DNA from: Acholeplasmataceae bacterium UBA6190
Lineage (GTDB): Bacteria > Bacillota_I > Bacilli_A > Acholeplasmatales > Acholeplasmataceae
Assembly (NCBI GenBank): GCA_002422045.1
Contig: DITG01000007.1
Coordinates: forward strand, 1-10,186
Direction of reading: 5' to 3'
DNA: 10,186 bases
Positions within the stretch are counted from its first letter, which is position 1, and each line of letters opens with the position of its first letter. The position numbers and the translations under genes are program-made. Positions 1 to 7,461 of this stretch are shown one piece after another. Under the pieces are notes generated by a model. That model was not told the DNA's origin. It ran no database searches and saw only the letters and a list, made by a program, of their open reading frames with translations.

Positions 1-1309
1 TCTTATTGGCACTGTTGAAGACAATGTCATCGGTTTCAATGGTGTATGTGATCGGATTGGATGCGGTACCTCCCTTGGTATCATAGTTAATCGCATAGAT
101 GATGATTTCATACTTGGCAGTTAAATAGGTATCCACCAAAATTTGGGTTGCAAAACTAAAGGGTTCAGAATCCGATAGATTGATGAACCAACCTACGAAT
201 GTATAACCTGGCTTGATGGGATCAGCAATCGGTTCCGCATATTGGCCCTCCCAACGTTGTTGAGTGACGACACTACCCATCAGATCGTCAAAGCTGACGA
301 CTAAAGGTATATGGTCTTCAAATCGCGCATAAAGCGTGATGTTACCAGTTGTTCCTGCAGGATATCCGGTGACTTTATTGCCACCGACTGCACTGTCAAA
401 CCAACCTAAGAAATCTGCATAGTCTTTCGTCGCACTACCCAAGTCATTGATTGGATCCAAGACTGTGTAGGATGTGACACCACCTGAACCTAACGTTGCT
501 CCTGCTGGGATCACATAGGTCATGGTATAGGTTATGACCGTGTATTGTGCAAATAATGTGACATTTGATGTCACTGGTGTAGATGAAAAATTCCATACCG
601 AAAGATCTTCTTTCACCCAATTGACAAACGTGTAACCGGGTTTAACAGGATCTGTCGGTTGAATCACCAATCCGTTGATGAAAATGGTCTGATTGGGGAT
701 GCTTGTTCCGTTATCGGGAATGAAGGATACAGTGAATGTCGGAATCGCTTCCCATTTGGCATAGAGCATCAGATTCGATGTGGGTATGGTTTCTAAAAAC
801 GCAAACGGAGTCAACAATGTTGCTTCCTGGAACCATCCTTCAAATGTGAAACCCGCACGAATAGGATCTGATGGTTTCGTCACGAGTTGTCCTTCAGTCA
901 CATTTTGGCTAGTGATAGCTGAACCTCCATTGGATTCAAATGTTACGACATAAGAAACCGCAGGTAAGGCTAAGACAACCACCTGATAGGTCTCCTGAGT
1001 GGTAAACTCCTCATAGGCGAACGTCGCGGTCAAGGTGACGGTTTGATTACCGACCGAAAAACTCGGACGTGTCACGACACCGCTTGCTGACAGATACATC
1101 GCATTTGAAGTACTCCAGGTCACCGCAATGGTAAGCCCTTCGAATTCAATGCTAGAGGGTAACGTCAGTGAATCACTCGTTTCTCCAGGTACCTGCACTT
1201 GACCAGTCGCTTGATCCAAAATGGCTTCAAGGTCGACTTGGGTACATGCAGCAATGAATAAGACAAAAAATAGAGACAAAATCCATAAAAACTTTCTTGA
1301 AAGACTCAT
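1..1309 (-). CDS. Surface lipoprotein with bacterial Ig-like domain and InlB-type repeats (C-terminus beyond the window)
   Basis: This reading frame is open for 436 codons from the ATG at 1309 to the window edge, so the gene is cut by the window and its length is unknown. Residues 1-22 form a lipoprotein signal: a basic start (SLSRK), a hydrophobic stretch, then the lipobox IAAC with Cys22 as the lipidation site. Residues about 26-114 look like an atypical bacterial Ig-like domain (motifs VTWSTSN and SGVVTRPSF). Four Listeria-Bacteroides (InlB B-type) repeats follow at about 119-187, 191-257, 259-331 and 333-401, each with a G-(Y/F)-T-F-x-x-W or similar core and ending in L-x-A-K/R/Q-W/Y/F. 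A fifth begins at about 402. Repeat 3 is the most divergent (core FLGWF). An AAGGAG site at 1317-1322 lies 7 bases upstream of the ATG. It is probably anchored on the outer membrane face as an adhesin or scaffold. The ligand is unknown, and a C-terminal enzyme domain cannot be excluded. Confidence 0.88.
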   Translation of the reverse strand, partial: MSLSRKFLWILSLFFVLFIAACTQVDLEAILDQATGQVQVPGETSDSLTLPSSIEFEGLTIAVTWSTSNAMYLSASGVVTRPSFSVGNQTVTLTATFAYEEFTTQETYQVVVLALPAVSYVVTFESNGGSAITSQNVTEGQLVTKPSDPIRAGFTFEGWFQEATLLTPFAFLETIPTSNLMLYAKWEAIPTFTVSFIPDNGTSIPNQTIFINGLVIQPTDPVKPGYTFVNWVKEDLSVWNFSSTPVTSNVTLFAQYTVITYTMTYVIPAGATLGSGGVTSYTVLDPINDLGSATKDYADFLGWFDSAVGGNKVTGYPAGTTGNITLYARFEDHIPLVVSFDDLMGSVVTQQRWEGQYAEPIADPIKPGYTFVGWFINLSDSEPFSFATQILVDTYLTAKYEIIIYAINYDTKGGTASNPITYTIETDDIVFNSANK

Positions 1310-1402
1310 GTTTGTTCTCCTTGGTTATGAATTCTTACAATTTCATGACTTACCCTTTTTTTATCATATTTATTTTGATATTCAAATCGATTTGCTTCCA
1401 AC
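1310..1402 (-). promoter_or_regulatory. Leader region of the lipoprotein gene
   Basis: This AT-rich stretch lies between the terminator of the upstream unit and the lipoprotein start, so it should carry the lipoprotein promoter. On the minus strand the best -10 candidate is TATGAT at 1363-1368. No convincing -35 box lies 16-18 bases upstream of it. The ribosome binding site AAGGAG is at 1317-1322. The promoter position is a weak inference; the binding site is clear. Confidence 0.35.
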
Positions 1403-1432
1403 AAAAAAATCGAGCCCTAGAAATGGCTCGAT
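1403..1432 (-). terminator. Intrinsic terminator of the Sel1-repeat/membrane protein unit
   Basis: Read on the minus strand, an 8-bp perfect stem (ATCGAGCC / GGCTCGAT, 1409-1432) with an 8-base loop is followed directly by a run of seven T. It begins 19 bases after the stop of the small membrane protein gene. There is no T-run on the plus side, so it acts on minus-strand transcription. Confidence 0.9.
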
Positions 1433-1450
1433 CAGTTTAGAATTTGACTT

Positions 1451-1726
1451 TTATGAATAATAGAGGCTAATCAAGGGTAAGATCAAAATACCCAGTACAA
1501 CCGATATCCGTGTGTAAAGAGAGAGTTCCTTCCATGTGCGTTTTGTGATTTTTTCGGGGATCAATAAGATAAGACTATCGATGGTGAGAAAAAACAGTGA
1601 TAACAAACTGAAGATGATTTTAGTCTCAAAAGCCCCCGGAAACGAAGGATGGGTATAGGATACGATATTGATGAACACATAAAATCCGTATCCAAAGACA
1701 ACCAAACCATATTTTAGGATTGCCAT
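1451..1726 (-). CDS. Small three-helix membrane protein of unknown function
   Basis: This 91-residue protein is strongly hydrophobic, with predicted membrane segments at about 6-23, 37-56 and 72-90. A short basic stretch between the second and third (EKITKRTWKE, 58-67) would lie on the cytosolic side by the positive-inside rule. I do not recognise a family. Its ATG lies inside the end of the Sel1-repeat gene, giving a 13-base overlap (1714-1726). No good Shine-Dalgarno is present just upstream, only GAGAA about 15 bases away, so translation probably depends on ribosomes finishing the upstream gene. A strong terminator follows. The close coupling suggests that it works with, or anchors, the Sel1-repeat protein; that is inference. 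It is real rather than chance because it fills the space between the upstream gene and the terminator and has an ordered hydrophobic pattern. Confidence 0.75.
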   Translation of the reverse strand: MAILKYGLVVFGYGFYVFINIVSYTHPSFPGAFETKIIFSLLSLFFLTIDSLILLIPEKITKRTWKELSLYTRISVVLGILILPLISLYYS

Positions 1727-2976
1727 GTCGATTTCTGCAGTTTCTCATAGTTATTGATCGATAACATGAGTTTCACGGCAGCCTCCAATCCCTGACTGGC
1801 TGCGCGTTGCCATAATTCTTTGGCTTTGAGTTCATCTTTTTCAACGACTCTGCCTTCAAAGTACATCATGCCTAAATTATACTGAGCAATCGCGAGATTG
1901 CTATTCGATGCTTTTTCATACCAATAAAATGCCTTATCCAGACTTTGTTCGACGCCGTCTCCCTTTTGATACATCACTGCAAGGTTGTACTGTGCATGGG
2001 GATGGTCGAGATTTGAAGCCTGTTCTAGGAGTTTTGCGATGGTAGGATAATCTTTGTTTTCTTGTTTGATCAGAATCATCGCCAAGTGATAGAGCGCATT
2101 CTTATCTTTCTTCAAGGCCGCTTTTTCAAACCAGAACACCGCTTGGTCGATATCGACTGGGACACCTTTGCCATTTTGATGATAGAGACCCACATAGTAT
2201 TCGGATTCCGTGTGATGCTGTTTTGCTGCAACCATGAACCACTCGAATGCCTTGATTGGAGCCTTGGGCTCTTTTTCATGATAATACATCGCAAGCGTAT
2301 ACGCAGCCAGTGCGTATTGCTGAGAAGCCGCTTTTTCTAAATAGATGACTGCTTTAGACCATTGTTCGGATTCGATGGCTGTCACGCCTAATGCATAAAG
2401 GGCATAAGGATGATCTTGCTTGGCAGCAAGCTCATAATAACGCATGGCGGATTCTTTTTGTTTTTCGTCATGGCCAACGGTCTCATAGATCATGCCTAAC
2501 ATATATTGAGCATCGGCATAGCCCAAATCGGAAGCTTTGATGAACCATTCGATGGCTTTGAAGACATAGCGTTGCACGCCAAATCCATAATAATAGTATG
2601 TGCCTAGAATATGCACAGAGACAGCATCTTTGTTTTCTGCTTCAGCCAAGAGCATGTCATAGTTCTTCTTGAAATAATCTCTGGCCAAATCTTCGTCTTT
2701 GTCGATCCCGGAACCTGTATGATACATCAATCCGATGGCGTATCCACATTTGGATGAACCAAGTTCGTATCCCTTTCGGTAATGTTCCATCGCCATGGAA
2801 AGATCCAAAGAAATGCCATCACCCAAGCCATAAAAACGACCCAGGAAATAATGTGCGTCGGCATGCCCAAGCATCGCTGCCTGAGAAAAATGCTCGATGG
2901 CCATCATGATGTTCTTTTTGGGTGTATTGAGGATGTAATTGGATAAACCTGCTTGATAATGTGTTGCTGCGTTCAT
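1714..2976 (-). CDS. Sel1-like (TPR-type) repeat protein
   Basis: This 420-residue protein is made almost entirely of 10 or 11 Sel1-like repeats of about 36 residues. Typical units fall at about 39-74, 118-153, 256-291, 326-361 and 362-397, with the pattern A-x-Y-x-L-G-x-M-Y-x-x-G-x-G-V followed by A-x-x-W-(Y/F)-x-K-A-A/S. Shorter units at 191-221, 222-255 and 292-325 lack the G-x-G loop. There is no signal peptide or membrane segment, so it is probably cytosolic. Sel1 repeats form an alpha-alpha superhelix that binds other proteins, and no enzymatic residues are visible. The start is supported by GGAG at 2985-2988, 8 bases before the ATG. It is the first gene of a two-gene unit with the overlapping membrane protein. 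The binding partner is not identifiable from the sequence. Confidence 0.93.
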   Translation of the reverse strand: MNAATHYQAGLSNYILNTPKKNIMMAIEHFSQAAMLGHADAHYFLGRFYGLGDGISLDLSMAMEHYRKGYELGSSKCGYAIGLMYHTGSGIDKDEDLARDYFKKNYDMLLAEAENKDAVSVHILGTYYYYGFGVQRYVFKAIEWFIKASDLGYADAQYMLGMIYETVGHDEKQKESAMRYYELAAKQDHPYALYALGVTAIESEQWSKAVIYLEKAASQQYALAAYTLAMYYHEKEPKAPIKAFEWFMVAAKQHHTESEYYVGLYHQNGKGVPVDIDQAVFWFEKAALKKDKNALYHLAMILIKQENKDYPTIAKLLEQASNLDHPHAQYNLAVMYQKGDGVEQSLDKAFYWYEKASNSNLAIAQYNLGMMYFEGRVVEKDELKAKELWQRAASQGLEAAVKLMLSINNYEKLQKSTWQS

Positions 2977-2999
2977 ATGATCAACTCCATGTATAGCAT

Positions 3000-3029
3000 A
3001 TCATAAATAGTGCTTGATTTCCTTGAAAA
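3000..3029 (-). promoter_or_regulatory. Possible promoter of the Sel1-repeat gene
   Basis: On the minus strand, TTTTCA (3024-3029) and TATGAT (3000-3005) are separated by 18 bases. The -10 is good and the -35 is poor. It sits just after, and partly inside, the T-tract of the upstream terminator, which is the only place a promoter for this unit could fit. Read-through from the uvrB unit is the alternative. Confidence 0.35.
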
Positions 3030-3054
3030 AGGAATGCCACGAGAGCGTGGCATT
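3026..3054 (-). terminator. Intrinsic terminator of the cotransporter-uvrB-hydrolase unit
   Basis: A 9-bp perfect stem (AATGCCACG / CGTGGCATT, 3033-3054) with a 4-base loop is followed on the minus strand by CCTTTTTC. The stem overlaps the TAA stop codon of the SGNH hydrolase gene, so termination comes immediately after translation ends. Confidence 0.9.
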
Positions 3055-3658
3055 AGATGAGATTCAGTTTGGATAGGTAGATGGCATAACCTTCTTTGGA
3101 AAGATGGATGCCATCGGTGGTATAAGCCGGTTTAAGCTGCTGTTCTTCAAGTAAGGATGTATAAACATCGACATAGGTATCCAGTGGTAACACTAAGGAA
3201 AGTCTAGTGTTGATGTAAGTTAACTCAGCATTGGTTCTGTTTCTGATGTAGTCCATATTGGATAATACATGACCTGTGAGCACAGGCGTCATGGATACAA
3301 TGGTCACGGGTATGCCCTTGGATTCCAAGGTTTCCCGTATCATCATGATGTTTGATACCGTCTGATCCAAGGATAAGTCGGTGAGTACGAGATCATTGGA
3401 TCCAATATTCAAGATGACCCGAGTGGGTTCTAATCTTGTGACATCATCCAAGCGGTTTAAGACACCAATCGTGGTATCGCCTGGAATTCCCAGATTCAAG
3501 ACGATCTCATCGATGCCGAAATGTCTCATCGGTAGAAATGCGATCATGGAGTCACCAAGCACAATGATCTTGTGTTTCGATGTCAATGCCCTGAATTTTT
3601 CACGGTGCCGTTCATAATCTTTTAGAATGACTTGTTTCATCACAGATAAGTCCTTCAT
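3053..3658 (-). CDS. SGNH/GDSL-type hydrolase (lipase or esterase-like)
   Basis: This 201-residue protein has all four SGNH consensus blocks. Block I is GDSM with the nucleophile Ser37, block II has Gly57 in NLGIPG, block III is GSND with Asn88, and block V is DGIHL with Asp182 and His185. The layout and length fit small bacterial hydrolases related to the platelet-activating-factor acetylhydrolase/TesA group, which cleave acyl or acetyl esters of lipids or sugars. The substrate cannot be told from sequence. No signal peptide is present, so it acts in the cytosol. The start at 3658 has AGAGG 8 bases upstream, and an internal Met7 preceded by AAGGA is a less likely alternative. The gene starts 3 bases after the uvrB stop and is surely co-transcribed with it. 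A functional tie to DNA repair is not implied. Confidence 0.9.
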   Translation of the reverse strand: MKDLSVMKQVILKDYERHREKFRALTSKHKIIVLGDSMIAFLPMRHFGIDEIVLNLGIPGDTTIGVLNRLDDVTRLEPTRVILNIGSNDLVLTDLSLDQTVSNIMMIRETLESKGIPVTIVSMTPVLTGHVLSNMDYIRNRTNAELTYINTRLSLVLPLDTYVDVYTSLLEEQQLKPAYTTDGIHLSKEGYAIYLSKLNLI

Positions 3659-3661
3659 GAC

Positions 3662-5617
3662 TTATGCCTCTGACTTCAATTCGAAGATCGTGTCTCTCAG
3701 TTCTGCCGCACGTTCGAAATCCAGATTTCTGGCAGCTTCTTTCATCTGGGATTCCAGATCCTTGATGATTCTGTCTCTGTCTTTTTTCGTCAGTTTACTG
3801 TAGTCTTTCGCTTCTTCGACCAAGTCTTCCTTGATCGTGATCTTGTCTCTGATGTCTTTTTGAATGGTCACTGGTTCAACACCGTAAGTCTCGTTGAATG
3901 TCAATTGAAGTTTGCGTCTTCGGTTGGTTTCATTGATCGCAAACGTCATCGCGGCACTCACCGTATCGGCATACATGATGACTTTACCATTGACGTTTCT
4001 TGCTGCTCGTCCAATCGTTTGGATCAGACTGCGTTCTGATCTCAAGAATCCTTGCTTGTCAGCATCCAATATAGCAACCAAAGACACTTCAGGCAAATCG
4101 AGTCCTTCTCTTAAGAGATTGATCCCAATCAGACAGTCATATTTGCCGATTCTTAAGTCTCTTAAAATCGTGATTCTGTCCAATGACTTGATTTCTGAAT
4201 GCAGATAAGCGACTTTCATGCCAAGTTGCTTGAAGTATGCGGTCAAGTCTTCACTCATCCGGATGGTCAGTGTCGTGACGAGCACGCGTTCACCTGCCGT
4301 GACACGTTTTTTGATTTCAAAGTAAAGATCATCCATCTGTCCTTTGGATGAACGAATCTCGATTTCAGGATCCAAAAGATAGGTCGGACGTATGATCTGT
4401 TCGACAACCGGAATTCCTTTTTCAAGTTCATAGGCACCAGGGGTTGCCGAAAGGTAAATGACTTTGTCGATTTTCGATTCGAACTCATCGAATTGAAGTG
4501 GACGGTTATCCAGTGCTGAAGGCAGTCTGAATCCATGTTCGACCAGTGTCGTTTTTCTAGAACGGTCCCCGAAATACATCCCTCTGACTTGAGGAATGGT
4601 GACATGGGATTCATCGATGATCATGATGAAATCTTCGCCAAAAAAGTCGATGAGCGTTGCTGGGGTTTCTCCAGCACCGCGCAGTGATAAATGTCTTGAG
4701 TAGTTTTCAATCCCTGAACAGATGCCGATTTCTTCTAACATTTCCATATCATAACGTGTCCGTTGTTCAATACGTTGGGCTTCTAAGAGCAGATTGTTTC
4801 CTTTGAAGTAAGCGATTTGTTCTTGAAGTTCGTTTTTGATTCTTCTGATAGACTCCATCAGTGTTTCCTTGTTCGTCACGAAGTGTGTCGCAGGGAATAT
4901 ACTGACATAGGAAATCGCTTCGAGTGCCTGACCGGTTAACACATCAAAACGTTTGATTTCTTCGATTTCATCGCCAAAGAAAGAGATTCTAATCCCTTGA
5001 GCACGCTCATAAGCTGGAATCACTTCAATCGAATCGCCTCTAACACGGAATGTGCCGCGATGAAAGTCGATATCGTTTCTCTCATAAGTCATTTCAACGA
5101 GTTTGTTGATGAGCTTGTCTCTACCGTAATCATCACCGATTCTAACAGCAATCATGGAGTTCTTATAATCTTCTGGATTACCGATTCCATAGATACACGA
5201 AACGGATGCGACGACGATGACATCATCATTATCGAGCAGTGAAGATGTCGCACTATGTCTCATCTCATCGATTTCATCGTTGATTGATGAATCTTTTTCG
5301 ATATAGGTATCTGTGGAAACGACATACGCTTCAGGTTGGTAGTAGTCATAATACGAGATAAAATATTCCACGCGATTGTTGGGAAAAAAAGCCTTGAGTT
5401 CGCCATAAAGCTGACCCGCTAAGGTCTTGTTTGGGGCGAGAATCAAGGTTTTCTTTTGAATACTTTGAATGATATTCGCGATGGTGAATGTTTTACCTGT
5501 GCCAGTCGCACCCAAAAGAACTTGCTCCTTGACGCCATTGAGCATATTATCTTTGAGTGTTTCGATGGCTTTGATTTGGTCACCCTTCGGTGTAAAGGGC
5601 GCTTTGAGATCAAACAT
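3662..5617 (-). CDS. uvrB: UvrABC system protein B (excision nuclease helicase subunit)
   Basis: UvrB takes over damaged DNA from UvrA, verifies the lesion and recruits UvrC for incision in nucleotide excision repair. At 651 residues it has the family's usual length. Visible motifs are Walker A GATGTGKT (36-43), the tyrosine-rich beta-hairpin YYDYYQPEAY (89-98) that is threaded between the strands, the DEAD-type box DESH (335-338), motif III SATPG (390-394), motif V LLREGLDLPEV (501-511), motif VI QTIGRAAR (533-540), and the C-terminal UVR domain that binds UvrC (about 614-649). Nothing catalytic is missing. It begins 15 bases after the cotransporter stop with an extended Shine-Dalgarno-like stretch (AGAAAGAAGTGATC), and the SGNH hydrolase follows 3 bases later. 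uvrA, which often neighbours uvrB in Bacillota, is not adjacent here. Confidence 0.98.
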   Translation of the reverse strand: MFDLKAPFTPKGDQIKAIETLKDNMLNGVKEQVLLGATGTGKTFTIANIIQSIQKKTLILAPNKTLAGQLYGELKAFFPNNRVEYFISYYDYYQPEAYVVSTDTYIEKDSSINDEIDEMRHSATSSLLDNDDVIVVASVSCIYGIGNPEDYKNSMIAVRIGDDYGRDKLINKLVEMTYERNDIDFHRGTFRVRGDSIEVIPAYERAQGIRISFFGDEIEEIKRFDVLTGQALEAISYVSIFPATHFVTNKETLMESIRRIKNELQEQIAYFKGNNLLLEAQRIEQRTRYDMEMLEEIGICSGIENYSRHLSLRGAGETPATLIDFFGEDFIMIIDESHVTIPQVRGMYFGDRSRKTTLVEHGFRLPSALDNRPLQFDEFESKIDKVIYLSATPGAYELEKGIPVVEQIIRPTYLLDPEIEIRSSKGQMDDLYFEIKKRVTAGERVLVTTLTIRMSEDLTAYFKQLGMKVAYLHSEIKSLDRITILRDLRIGKYDCLIGINLLREGLDLPEVSLVAILDADKQGFLRSERSLIQTIGRAARNVNGKVIMYADTVSAAMTFAINETNRRRKLQLTFNETYGVEPVTIQKDIRDKITIKEDLVEEAKDYSKLTKKDRDRIIKDLESQMKEAARNLDFERAAELRDTIFELKSEA

Positions 5618-5632
5618 CAGATCACTTCTTTC

Positions 5633-7339
5633 TTAGATATCCCGATCCAGTTCTTTCGGCTTCGGAATCAAAACATTTTGAGGAATATACATCGGTTCGA
5701 TGACTGCTGAAGCAATGTTCATCAGATGGTCACCGATACGTTCTAGGTTAGCCAAAATATCGTTGAAGTTAACAGCAACCGTGAAGGTGACTTCTCTGTT
5801 TTTTAAGCGTTCAATATAGCGATACCGTGCTGAAAGTTCCAATTCATCGACAATGTCTTCGTTGACAACGACACGTTGCGCAAGCACTTTATCATTGTTC
5901 ATGAAGGCATTGAGTGCATCGTTAAGCATTTCATTAAGCACATCATAGATGGTATGCAAATCTTTCGCGCCTTCTTGAGAAAGCACTTGATTTTCTTTAT
6001 AGCGTTCGACGAAGAAATCAACAATATTGGTCAGATGATCACCAATACGCTCAAAGTCTTTGATGGTATCCAAATCTCTCGATAACTTCTTCGAATCATC
6101 AGATTCAAGACCTGAGGTCGAAATCTTGATGAGATAGTCATGTAATTTTTCATCGTATTTGTCAATCATCATCTCGTGCATGTAAGCTTCTTCAACGAGT
6201 TTCGGATCTTCTTTGAAACTATAAGAGCGTGCAATTTCAAAATAATCCTTGACGATCGATCCCATATAAAGAATGGCCTTTTTCACAAATTCAAGTGCAA
6301 GTGTTGGAGATTCTTCGATCAGTTTCTCATCAAACATCTCTTCAGGAATCTGTTTGCCGCCCTTGTCTTTGACAATGACTTTCGCCAGGAAGATCAAATG
6401 TTTAATGAAGAAAAATAAGATAAACGTCATGAGTATATTTTGGAACGCATGGGCAAACGCAATCGATAACATCGAAAACGGTTCTAAGAATGTCAATTCA
6501 ACCCAAGCGATGAAGGAACGGTAGGGAATGAGGAAAATCAAAATGACCACGGCTGAGATGACATTGAAGAGTACGTGAATCACAGCAGCGCGTCTCGATT
6601 CAATATTACCGCCCAGTGAAGCCAAATAAGCAGTGATGGTCGTGCCGATATTCGCACCTAGTAAAATGGGAATCGCACCATAAAGAGTAATCGTTTCTAT
6701 CCCTTCGGCATTCAAGGCATATAACTTTTCAAGGACACCAATGGCTGCGGATGAAGATTGGACAAGTGCTGTGAAGAAAGTTCCAAACACGGTGCCTAAA
6801 AACCAATTGTTCGAAAACGACTGAAACATCAATTCTGCCTCTGGGGTTGCAGCAAGAGGTTTTAAACCGGCAGACATGGTCTCAAGACCAACGAAGAGCA
6901 TACCAAGACCGGCAAGAACTCCACCCAAATGGTGTACTCTACGCTTTCCGATGAATGTCATGATGACACCGACACCTAAGAACACATAGCCAAATTTCGC
7001 AACCGGTAACCCGATGATGAATGCTGTCACGGTCGTTCCGATGTTCGCACCCATGATGACACCAACCGATTGAGGTAAGGTCATCAATCCTGCTCTGAGC
7101 AATCCAATCATCAACGCGGTTGTACCTGATGAGGATTGAACCAAGACAGTTAAGAAAATACCGACCAAAATGCCTTTGAGTGGCGTATTGGTTGTTTTCT
7201 CAATGATCAGCTTCAGCTTGTTGCCTGCAGCCAGTTTGAGCGAATCGCTCATGAGATTGATTCCGAAAAGAAATAGAGCAAGACCTCCAAACACATACAT
7301 CACACTTTGTCCGTATGCGAACGTCAGACCAATGTTCAT
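5633..7339 (-). CDS. Na+/phosphate cotransporter family protein with C-terminal PhoU-like domain
   Basis: This 568-residue membrane protein resembles the bacterial NptA/YjbB group (PF02690), which couple sodium to phosphate movement. The membrane part (about 1-325) has the characteristic inverted repeat: QSSSGTT at 68-74 and QSSSAAI at 194-200, each followed by a GANIGTT motif (97-103 and 228-234). The soluble part (about 345-550) is PhoU-like with two three-helix units, each marked by ERIGDHL (430-436 and 533-539), the metal-cluster signature. Such fused PhoU domains are thought to tune transport to cell phosphate status. Whether it imports or exports phosphate cannot be told. GGAGG at 7345-7349 sits 5 bases before the ATG, a strong site. 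It is the first gene of the unit containing uvrB and the SGNH hydrolase. Confidence 0.95.
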   Translation of the reverse strand: MNIGLTFAYGQSVMYVFGGLALFLFGINLMSDSLKLAAGNKLKLIIEKTTNTPLKGILVGIFLTVLVQSSSGTTALMIGLLRAGLMTLPQSVGVIMGANIGTTVTAFIIGLPVAKFGYVFLGVGVIMTFIGKRRVHHLGGVLAGLGMLFVGLETMSAGLKPLAATPEAELMFQSFSNNWFLGTVFGTFFTALVQSSSAAIGVLEKLYALNAEGIETITLYGAIPILLGANIGTTITAYLASLGGNIESRRAAVIHVLFNVISAVVILIFLIPYRSFIAWVELTFLEPFSMLSIAFAHAFQNILMTFILFFFIKHLIFLAKVIVKDKGGKQIPEEMFDEKLIEESPTLALEFVKKAILYMGSIVKDYFEIARSYSFKEDPKLVEEAYMHEMMIDKYDEKLHDYLIKISTSGLESDDSKKLSRDLDTIKDFERIGDHLTNIVDFFVERYKENQVLSQEGAKDLHTIYDVLNEMLNDALNAFMNNDKVLAQRVVVNEDIVDELELSARYRYIERLKNREVTFTVAVNFNDILANLERIGDHLMNIASAVIEPMYIPQNVLIPKPKELDRDI

Positions 7340-7363
7340 ATAAACCTCCAGATGACATCATCA

Positions 7364-7399
7364 CTTATATTTTAATCGAATATCGTCGATTGTATCCAA
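7364..7399 (-). promoter_or_regulatory. Possible promoter of the cotransporter unit with an embedded palindrome
   Basis: On the minus strand, TTGGAT (7394-7399) and TAAAAT (7369-7374) are 19 bases apart; TATAAG at 7364-7369 is an alternative -10. The spacer is almost filled by an interrupted palindrome, AATCGA-N6-TCGATT (7374-7391), which would suit an operator. The boxes are imperfect, so the promoter is an inference. The palindrome itself is exact. Confidence 0.4.
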
Positions 7400-7411
7400 A
7401 CATTTTCCATG

Positions 7412-7436
7412 AAAAAAGCATCATAGGATGATGCTT
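7412..7436 (-). terminator. Intrinsic terminator of pyruvate kinase
   Basis: A 9-bp perfect stem (AAGCATCAT / ATGATGCTT, 7416-7436) with a 3-base loop is followed on the minus strand by a T-run of six. It lies about 25 bases after the pyk stop codon and separates pyk from the cotransporter unit. Confidence 0.9.
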
Positions 7437-7461
7437 GTCCTATGGTCTTAAAACATAATCA

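Noticed and set aside
1221..1460. A 79-codon plus-strand frame over the lipoprotein start and intergenic region
   Set aside because: It runs antisense through the signal-peptide region and the terminator hairpin, has no ribosome binding site and its product shows no recognisable pattern.
3912..4208. Plus-strand frame of 98 codons within uvrB
   Set aside because: It is antisense to conserved helicase motifs of UvrB, so its openness reflects the codon use of the real gene. The same applies to other antisense frames within the pyk, cotransporter and acetyltransferase genes.
5618..5632. An SOS (LexA) box upstream of uvrB
   Set aside because: The 15-base gap holds only the ribosome binding site, and I found no GAAC-N4-GTTC-type palindrome there.
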